Position numbers and translations under genes: made by a program. A stretch of 11,376 nt of DNA from Bacillota bacterium (GTDB lineage Bacteria; Bacillota; Bacilli; Bacillales_B; DSM-18226), in the NCBI GenBank assembly GCA_021821235.1, contig JAKACS010000043.1, positions 1 to 11,376 on the forward strand. The letters run 5' to 3'. Shown here one piece after another: positions 1-5,151 of the stretch. Positions within the stretch are counted from its first letter, which is position 1. The number at the start of each line of letters is the position of its first letter. Below the pieces are notes generated by a model. It ran no database searches, was not told the DNA's origin, and saw nothing but the letters and a program-made list of their open reading frames with translations.

Positions 1-1
1 A

Positions 2-1594
2 ATGTTTGTTTGGAGAGGGAATTTAATCGGTAGTTCATCGAAAGGGCATGAATATTTTCTCAAGCATTTGCTTGGAACGCACCATGGAAATTTAAGTGAA
101 CCAACTGAATCGTTTCAAACAGAAGATGTCAAATGGAGCGAGGAGGAAACAGAAGGTAAGCTTGATCTATTAGTCGGCATTGATTTTCGCATGGTGAGCA
201 CGGGGCTCTATTCGGATATTTTATTGCCTGCCGCGACATGGTATGAAAAATACGATATATCAAGTACGGATATGCATCCGTTCATTCATCCATTTAATCC
301 GGCGATTGCCCCTCCGTGGGAATCAAGATCTGATTGGGATACATTCAGAAGCTTGGCAAAGACTTTTTCAAAAATGGCCGAGCACTACTTTAGCGGTCCT
401 GTCCAAGATGTTGTTGCAAGCCCCTTGCTGCATGACTCAAGGGATGAGATTTCTGAAGCTTGTGCGTTCGGAAAAATTCCCGATTGGTTAGACGGAAAAC
501 AGGATCCTGTTCCAGGGGAAAACTTCCCGCGTCTGCATGTTGTTGAGCGCGATTATTCAAAAGTATACGACAAATATATTTCATTAGGTCCGTCTGTGGA
601 AAAGCAAATCGGTGCCAAAGGGATCGGCTGGGATGCAAAAGAAGAATATGAAAAACTGAAAAAGATTCTTGGACCAGCAACGATGACAAAAGATTATAAA
701 GATCATCCAAGTATTTATACCGACCGGGATGCAGCAGAAGCAATTTTATCCTTATCAAGTTCGACAAATGGCTCTCTTGCAATGAAAGGCTGGGAAGCCC
801 TTGAGCGCCGTACCGGTCAAAAACTGAAAGATCTCGCGGAGGAACGGGCTGAGGAGCATTTCTCTTTTAATGAAATAACTGCACAACCCCGCCAAGTCAT
901 TTCGACTCCAGTTTTTAGTGGAACCGAAACAGGAAACCGCCGCTATTCACCATTTACAACGAATGTTGAACGGCTTATTCCATGGCGGACATTAACAGGA
1001 CGGCAGCATTTTTATCTTGATCATGAAATCATGATGGAGTTTGGCGAAGAATTTCCAGTGTTCAAAGCACCGCTTCGAAAAGTTTCTTTTCAATCCCATG
1101 ACCGCAAGCCTGAAGGATTAGGAAAAGAAATTGATTTGCGCTATTTAACACCGCATTTCAAATGGTCTTACCATAGTACGTATTATGATAATTTGCTCAT
1201 GCTGACATTGTTTCGCGGGGGACCCACTGTCTGGATGAATCTGGAGGATGCCAAAGAAGTTGGCATTGAAGATAATGACTGGCTGCAAATGTACAACCGC
1301 AACGGCGCAGTGGTAGCAAGAGCAGTTGTGACCCATCGGCTGCCAAGAGGGGTCGCCTATATGTATCACGTTCAAGAGCGACATATAAACGTACCTGGTT
1401 CCACGATCACGAAAGAGCGGGGCGGGACGTTTAACAGCCCGACGCGGATTCAAATGAAGCCAACCCATATGATCGGGGGATATGCGCAATTAAGTTTCGG
1501 CTTTAATTACTATGGTCCATGCGGAAGCCAGCGGGACGAAAGGGTTGTGATTAGCAAATTGGATCGGAACGAGGTGGACTGGCTTGAAGATTAA
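2..1594 (+). CDS. narG: Respiratory nitrate reductase alpha subunit NarG, C-terminal part (5' truncated by the window)
   Basis: This is the catalytic subunit of membrane-bound nitrate reductase, which reduces nitrate to nitrite at a molybdenum bis-MGD centre on the cytoplasmic side. Only the last 530 residues are present; the full protein is normally about 1,200 residues. The frame is open to the left edge and the first Met lies inside a conserved stretch (FVWRGNLIGSSSKGHE), so it is not the real start. Other family landmarks are LYSDILLPAATWYEK and DMHPFIHPFNPA. The molybdopterin-dinucleotide-binding C-terminal domain (from about residue 390, near NLLMLTLFRGGPTVWMN) ends with GGYAQLSFGFNYYGPCG. 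The Fe-S cluster and Mo-Asp ligands lie upstream of the window. The gene overlaps narH by 11 nt, which fits translational coupling in a narGHJI operon. No frameshift or internal stop is seen in the visible part. The assignment is secure; it is narG rather than a periplasmic Nap type because NarH, NarJ and NarI follow. Confidence 0.97.
   Translation: MFVWRGNLIGSSSKGHEYFLKHLLGTHHGNLSEPTESFQTEDVKWSEEETEGKLDLLVGIDFRMVSTGLYSDILLPAATWYEKYDISSTDMHPFIHPFNPAIAPPWESRSDWDTFRSLAKTFSKMAEHYFSGPVQDVVASPLLHDSRDEISEACAFGKIPDWLDGKQDPVPGENFPRLHVVERDYSKVYDKYISLGPSVEKQIGAKGIGWDAKEEYEKLKKILGPATMTKDYKDHPSIYTDRDAAEAILSLSSSTNGSLAMKGWEALERRTGQKLKDLAEERAEEHFSFNEITAQPRQVISTPVFSGTETGNRRYSPFTTNVERLIPWRTLTGRQHFYLDHEIMMEFGEEFPVFKAPLRKVSFQSHDRKPEGLGKEIDLRYLTPHFKWSYHSTYYDNLLMLTLFRGGPTVWMNLEDAKEVGIEDNDWLQMYNRNGAVVARAVVTHRLPRGVAYMYHVQERHINVPGSTITKERGGTFNSPTRIQMKPTHMIGGYAQLSFGFNYYGPCGSQRDERVVISKLDRNEVDWLED
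1571..1577 (+). promoter_or_regulatory. Ribosome binding site deciding the narH TTG start
   Basis: GAGGTGG sits 6 nt upstream of the TTG at 1584, inside the end of narG. It supports the unusual TTG start, which gives the conserved NarH N-terminus MKIKAQFGMVMNLDKC, over the downstream ATG at 1608, which would lose the family-conserved first residues. Confidence 0.7.
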
Positions 1595-3110
1595 AGCACA
1601 ATTCGGCATGGTGATGAATCTCGATAAATGCATTGGCTGCCATACATGCAGTGTTACATGCAATAATACATGGACAAACCGTCCCGGAGCGGAGTACATG
1701 TGGTGGAATAATGTCGAGACGAAACCAGGCGTCGGATATCCGATTGAATGGGAGAACCAGGAAAAACAGCGGGGCGGATGGGAGCTTCGCAACGGAAAAT
1801 TGGAATTAAAAGCGGGTGGACGCGTTTCGAAATTGCTCAATATTTTCTACAATCCTGATTTAGTAAAAATTGATGATTATTATGAACCATGGACATATGA
1901 TTATGAAAACTTGATCAATAGTCCGGAAAGAAATCACCAGCCAGTTGCCCGGCCGAAGTCTCAGCTAACAGGAGATTATATGGAAATTAAATGGGGGCCG
2001 AACTGGGAGGACGACTTGGCAGGGGTCTACAAGACAGGGAAAAACGACCCGAACTTAAAAGGAATCGAGGAAAAGGTAAAATTTGATTTTGAGCAGACAT
2101 TCATGATGTACTTGCCGCGGATTTGTGAACATTGCCTTAATCCGACATGTGTTTCTTCTTGTCCGTCCGGGGCAATTTATAAGCGGGAAGAGGACGGGAT
2201 TGTCTTAGTTGACCAGGATGCCTGCCGCAGCTGGCGATTCTGTGTAACAGGTTGTCCATACAAAAAGGTTTACTTTAACTGGAAAACGCATAAAGCAGAA
2301 AAATGTACATTTTGCTTTCCAAGGATTGAGGCTGGATTGCCAACGGTTTGTTCGGAAACATGTGTCGGTAGACTGCGGTATCTCGGTGTCGTATTTTATG
2401 ATTTGGATAAAGTCGAAGCAGCCGCTTCGATGACGGATGAAAAAGAGCTGTATGAGGCGCAGCTTGGGATTTTTTTGAACCCGCATGATCCCGAAGTAAT
2501 AAAAGAGGCACGCAAAGCCGGGTACCGAGAGGATTGGATTGAAGCAGCACAAAGGTCACCGATTTATAAGCTGGCCGTTGAACAGCGGATTGCCTTGCCG
2601 CTTCATCCAGAATTCCGCACTTTGCCGATGGTATGGTATATTCCGCCGCTCAGTCCGATTATGAGCGCGTTTAATGGCGGGTTAGACGGCATTAATCCAC
2701 ATGTGATTTTTCCAGCAATTGACGAGCTCCGGATCCCAATCGAATATTTAGCCAATTTACTCAGCGCTGGAGACACGGAAGTGATCCGCAAAGTGCTGAA
2801 GAAAATGGTTGCGATGCGTAGCTATATGCGCTCAATTAATCTTGGGAATCAGCCAGATAAATCGATACTGGATGCAGTTGGAATGACAGAAGAAACAATG
2901 CATGAAATGTATCAATTAGCGGCGATTGCCAAATACGATGACCGTTATGTAATCCCATCCTCACACCGGGAAGACGCAGCCAATATGTACCTTTCCCAAG
3001 GTACTGCTGGCTTCGATTTTATGGAAGCGTGTTCAGGCTGTTCGGTTAATCCGCATCTTCCGGAGGATTATAAATTTGGCGATGATTACTGGGGTGAAAT
3101 CAATGGATGA
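1584..3110 (+). CDS. narH: Nitrate reductase beta subunit NarH (four Fe-S clusters)
   Basis: This electron-transfer subunit passes electrons from the haem b of NarI to NarG. At 508 residues it has the family length. Four cysteine groups are visible: C16/C19/C22/C26; C181/C184/C189/C193; C214/C220/C224; and C241/C244/C256/C260. In the third group the pattern is C-x2-W-x3-C-x3-C, with W217 in place of a Cys. In known NarH proteins this produces the [3Fe-4S] cluster, so three [4Fe-4S] and one [3Fe-4S] are expected. Conserved stretches such as KREEDGIVLVDQD, CSETCVGRLRYLGV and HPEFRTLPMVWYIPPLSP confirm the family. The start is TTG, 11 nt inside the end of narG, with a GAGGTGG site before it. The stop overlaps the narJ start by 8 nt. 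There is no signal peptide, consistent with a cytoplasm-facing subunit. Nothing appears broken. Confidence 0.97.
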   Translation: MKIKAQFGMVMNLDKCIGCHTCSVTCNNTWTNRPGAEYMWWNNVETKPGVGYPIEWENQEKQRGGWELRNGKLELKAGGRVSKLLNIFYNPDLVKIDDYYEPWTYDYENLINSPERNHQPVARPKSQLTGDYMEIKWGPNWEDDLAGVYKTGKNDPNLKGIEEKVKFDFEQTFMMYLPRICEHCLNPTCVSSCPSGAIYKREEDGIVLVDQDACRSWRFCVTGCPYKKVYFNWKTHKAEKCTFCFPRIEAGLPTVCSETCVGRLRYLGVVFYDLDKVEAAASMTDEKELYEAQLGIFLNPHDPEVIKEARKAGYREDWIEAAQRSPIYKLAVEQRIALPLHPEFRTLPMVWYIPPLSPIMSAFNGGLDGINPHVIFPAIDELRIPIEYLANLLSAGDTEVIRKVLKKMVAMRSYMRSINLGNQPDKSILDAVGMTEETMHEMYQLAAIAKYDDRYVIPSSHREDAANMYLSQGTAGFDFMEACSGCSVNPHLPEDYKFGDDYWGEING

Positions 3111-3633
3111 GCATCAAAGAGTTTTTAAAATGGCATCGATCCTACTGCAGCATCCCGATGAGGAATGGTTTGAATCTGGCGAACTAACTGCAGAGATTGC
3201 ACAAATAAACGACAAGCTAATCAGCCTATTGTTTAAACAATTTTTTCAAGAAATAAAGGCCATATCGTTTATGGAGCTTTGCGAACGATATGTGCGTACA
3301 TTTGATTTTAATGAAAATACAAGCCTATATTTGACGTATCCGATATTCAAAGAAACCCCTGACAGGGGAAAAGGGCTTGTTAAATTAAAGGAAGAATATA
3401 TGAAAGCCGGCTTTCCGTTAGAAAATGATGAGCTCCCTGATTATTTGCCATTACTTTTGGAATTTTGTTCCTTTGCCCCATTGAGTGCTGTGAAAAAAAT
3501 GATCATGATCCACCGCAAATCCCTGGATCTGTTAGTAAAAGAACTTGCACTCACAGACAGCCCATACCAGTTAGTTGTTCAGGCATGTATTCAGGCAGCG
3601 GAAAATCTTTTAAGCAACCAGAAAGCTTCCTAG
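3103..3633 (+). CDS. narJ: Nitrate reductase assembly chaperone NarJ
   Basis: NarJ is a cytoplasmic chaperone that holds NarG while the Mo cofactor and Fe-S clusters are inserted and before docking to NarI; it is not part of the final enzyme. The protein is 176 residues, close to the usual Bacillus length, and mostly helical. The family's LP-x2-L-x-LEF signature appears as ELPDYLPLLLEFCSFAP in the middle third, and the N-terminus (VFKMASILLQHPDEEW) matches the usual NarJ opening. The ATG at 3103 is chosen because it lies 5 nt after GGGGTGA and overlaps narH by 8 nt. Upstream in-frame TTG (3076) and GTG (3094) codons would extend it with unconserved residues. It is third in the narGHJI operon, with narI starting 11 nt after its stop. 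Confidence 0.93.
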   Translation: MDEHQRVFKMASILLQHPDEEWFESGELTAEIAQINDKLISLLFKQFFQEIKAISFMELCERYVRTFDFNENTSLYLTYPIFKETPDRGKGLVKLKEEYMKAGFPLENDELPDYLPLLLEFCSFAPLSAVKKMIMIHRKSLDLLVKELALTDSPYQLVVQACIQAAENLLSNQKAS

Positions 3634-3644
3634 GGGGGAATTTG

Positions 3645-4367
3645 ATGACTTTTTTGGAAATCTTTTTGTGGGTCGTTTTTCCGTATATAATGCTAACAAT
3701 GTTTGTTGGAGGCCATCTCTATCGTTACAATGTTGATCAATTTGGCTGGTCTGCAAAATCAAGTGAAATCCTTGAGAAAAAGCAATTGAAATGGGGAAGT
3801 ATTCTGTTTCATTATGGGATCATCTTTGTTTTTTTCGGGCATGTTGCAGGCATTTTAATTCCAAAAGCTTTTTATGATACTGTCGGAATTACGACCGAAA
3901 TGTATCATTTTGGAGCTGTCTGGATTGGAGGGATAGCCGGATTGGCTACCATTATCGGCATCCTGCTGCTAATGATTCGGCGATTTACAGTGAAGCGTAT
4001 CTTTATTCACAGCACATATCGCGATATTCTCGTGCTGATACTGCTAACCCTCACAACGGTCACGGGTTTTGTCAATACGGTCTGGTATACGGGGCGCGGT
4101 GTTGCCTTTGAATACCGTGAAACAATCAGTCCGTGGTTTCGTGGTATTCTTGGCTTTCGTCCAATGCCCGAATTAATGTATGGTGCGCCGTTAGGATTTC
4201 AGATTCATATTGTGTCTGCCTTTTTGCTGTTCGGAATTTGGCCATTTACAAGGCTTGTTCATGTCTGGAGTTTGCCGTTGGAGTACTTGAACCGCCGCTT
4301 TGTCGTCTACCGGGCAGTTTTAGCAAGAAAATCATTGCTTTTTTCTTCAAATCGTCTGAAAAAATAA
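3645..4367 (+). CDS. narI: Nitrate reductase gamma subunit NarI (di-haem cytochrome b, membrane quinol oxidase)
   Basis: This integral membrane subunit oxidises menaquinol and anchors NarGH. It is 240 residues with five hydrophobic segments at about residues 3-25, 48-72, 85-110, 123-145 and 183-205. The four expected haem ligands can be placed: H56 and H66 (FHYGIIFVFFGH) and H188 and H206 (GFQIHIVSAF, TRLVHVWS). These match the E. coli NarI ligand positions (56, 66, 187, 205) within one residue. The family stretches VGGHLYRYNVDQFGW and FRGILGFRPMPELM are present. The ATG at 3645 follows AGGGGGG by 6 nt and removes 60 unconserved upstream residues. It is the last nar gene. No terminator stands directly behind it, so transcription probably continues into the small gene at 4426. 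Confidence 0.96.
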   Translation: MTFLEIFLWVVFPYIMLTMFVGGHLYRYNVDQFGWSAKSSEILEKKQLKWGSILFHYGIIFVFFGHVAGILIPKAFYDTVGITTEMYHFGAVWIGGIAGLATIIGILLLMIRRFTVKRIFIHSTYRDILVLILLTLTTVTGFVNTVWYTGRGVAFEYRETISPWFRGILGFRPMPELMYGAPLGFQIHIVSAFLLFGIWPFTRLVHVWSLPLEYLNRRFVVYRAVLARKSLLFSSNRLKK

Positions 4368-4412
4368 TTGGCTAAACATTCGGCTGAATGAAGAGGTTAA
4401 TCTATTTTCGCT

Positions 4413-4416
4413 AGGA
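4413..4416 (+). promoter_or_regulatory. Ribosome binding site for the GTG-started YdjO-family gene
   Basis: AGGA precedes the GTG at 4426 by 9 nt. The site is moderate, but no better-placed start exists. The in-frame ATG at 4483 would remove the segment before the zinc ribbon and has no purine-rich site at the right distance. Confidence 0.45.
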
Positions 4417-4425
4417 AAAAGAAAG

Positions 4426-4623
4426 GTGGAGATCCCTATTTTTTATGGTAAAAGAGCAAATGATGATAAAATTGAGACCATTATGTTGGATACCGAAGTT
4501 TATTCTTGCAGTTCTGACCACTGCAATGGCTGGATGCGCAAAGATTTTGCCACCGATGATTTGCATTGCCCCATTTGCGGTCATGAGACCGTTAAAGAGA
4601 TCCGCGCCCTGCCGAAAATATGA
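4426..4623 (+). CDS. ydjO: YdjO-family small zinc-ribbon protein
   Basis: The 65-residue protein has two cysteine pairs, C28-x4-C33 and C48-x2-C51, spaced as in a small zinc ribbon. Around them are the YdjO-family features CNGWMRKDFA and CPICGHETVKEIRAL. In Bacillus subtilis the relative is annotated as cold-inducible; its molecular function is not known to me, so none is assigned. It starts with GTG, 58 bp after narI, and is followed about 45 bp later by a strong terminator. It may therefore be the last gene of the nar transcript. A small hairpin (CATTC GGCT GAATG, 4377-4390) lies in the narI-ydjO gap but has no T-run after it. A second overlapping open frame (4445-4720) is a shadow that runs through the terminator. 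Confidence 0.8.
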   Translation: MEIPIFYGKRANDDKIETIMLDTEVYSCSSDHCNGWMRKDFATDDLHCPICGHETVKEIRALPKI

Positions 4624-4668
4624 AAAGATTCAGACGCAGCTAAACGGTTATGTAATCTGCTTCACACA

Positions 4669-4697
4669 AAAGCCCCTTCCGTGCAGGAAGGGGCTTT
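4669..4697. terminator. Hairpin terminator between convergent ydjO (+) and yhfH (-)
   Basis: A perfect 12-bp stem, AAAGCCCCTTCC / GGAAGGGGCTTT, has a 5-nt loop (GTGCA). On the plus strand it ends TTTCC, a short T-run. On the minus strand the hairpin is followed by TTTTGTGTG, slightly better. It most likely stops transcription in both directions, ending the nar-ydjO transcript and the yhfH transcript. Confidence 0.85.
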
Positions 4698-4750
4698 CCA
4701 GCCTTACCGTGAACCATTGATTTTGGGAATCATAGGCTTTCTTTGATGTT

Positions 4751-4885
4751 CTATTCTTCTTTTTTTGCAAGACAGCGATCACATTCGATCATATAAGACT
4801 CAGCCTGTTCCTGCATTTGTTCACCACATTCTGGACATACCTTCTTTGGCATATTACGGAAAAATTCAACTGGACTCATTAACAT
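4751..4885 (-). CDS. yhfH: YhfH-family small protein with two CxxC pairs
   Basis: This 44-residue gene on the minus strand is shorter than many ORF-length cut-offs. The product opens MLMSPVEFFRNMPKKV and has C17-PE-C20 and C35-DR-C38, ending CLAKKEE. This matches the short YhfH family of Bacillaceae, a probable zinc-knuckle protein of unknown function. The ATG is strongly supported: AAGGAGG (4894-4900) lies 8 nt upstream. The gene is followed by the shared hairpin terminator at 4669-4697, and a candidate promoter lies at 4940-4968. It is monocistronic and divergent from the histidine kinase. A plus-strand open frame over the same bases (4765-4959) has no ribosome site or family resemblance and is its antisense shadow. 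Confidence 0.85.
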   Translation of the reverse strand: MLMSPVEFFRNMPKKVCPECGEQMQEQAESYMIECDRCLAKKEE

Positions 4886-4929
4886 TTAAACCGCCTCCTT
4901 ATTTAATACAGTTTATTTTATGTGTATCT

Positions 4930-4947
4930 GTTATAATACAGTATAAC
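4930..4947. promoter_or_regulatory. Inverted repeat, possible operator, overlapping the yhfH promoter
   Basis: GTTATA-N6-TATAAC is an 18-bp dyad overlapping the proposed minus-strand -10 element. The inner AATACAGT occurs again exactly 30 bp away, at 4905-4912 and 4935-4942. I know no regulator with this exact site, so calling it an operator is inference from symmetry and position. Confidence 0.3.
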
Positions 4948-4968
4948 CGAATAAAGTGAATTTGTGTA
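4940..4968 (-). promoter_or_regulatory. Candidate sigma-A promoter for yhfH
   Basis: Read on the minus strand, TACACA (4968-4963) and TATACT (4945-4940) are separated by 17 nt, giving 4/6 and 5/6 matches to TTGACA and TATAAT. Transcription would start about 48 nt before the yhfH ATG. Assigned by eye in AT-rich DNA. Confidence 0.4.
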
Positions 4969-5065
4969 GACTTTTTTGAAAAATAAATTTTAAAATTTTT
5001 AAGGCTATGGTAAAGGAACTAAAATCAACAGGACTTAATTCATTGATCGAAATTTTAAATTACAA

Positions 5066-5095
5066 TTGCCAACAATTAATGCTTTCAAATATGCA
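5066..5095 (+). promoter_or_regulatory. Weak candidate promoter for the histidine kinase
   Basis: TTGCCA (5/6 match to the -35 consensus) is followed after 18 nt by TATGCA (3/6 match to the -10). The surrounding 4961-5130 region is very AT-rich and includes a perfect AT palindrome (AAATTTTAAAATTT, 4985-4998). I see no FNR-type TGTGA-N6-TCACA site in it. The call is tentative. Confidence 0.25.
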
Positions 5096-5151
5096 GATTT
5101 TCCATTACAATCATAGTAGAAATATATAGAAATACTGGGAGGGACGTTCTA

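Noticed and set aside
4377..4390. CATTC GGCT GAATG hairpin after narI as a terminator
   Set aside because: The stem is only 5 bp and no T-run follows, so it is unlikely to stop transcription before ydjO.
4445..4720. Plus-strand 91-residue open frame overlapping ydjO
   Set aside because: It is out of frame with the zinc-ribbon gene, runs through the hairpin terminator, and shows no family features.
4765..4959. Plus-strand 64-residue open frame
   Set aside because: It is antisense to the YhfH-family gene, with no ribosome site or recognisable motif.
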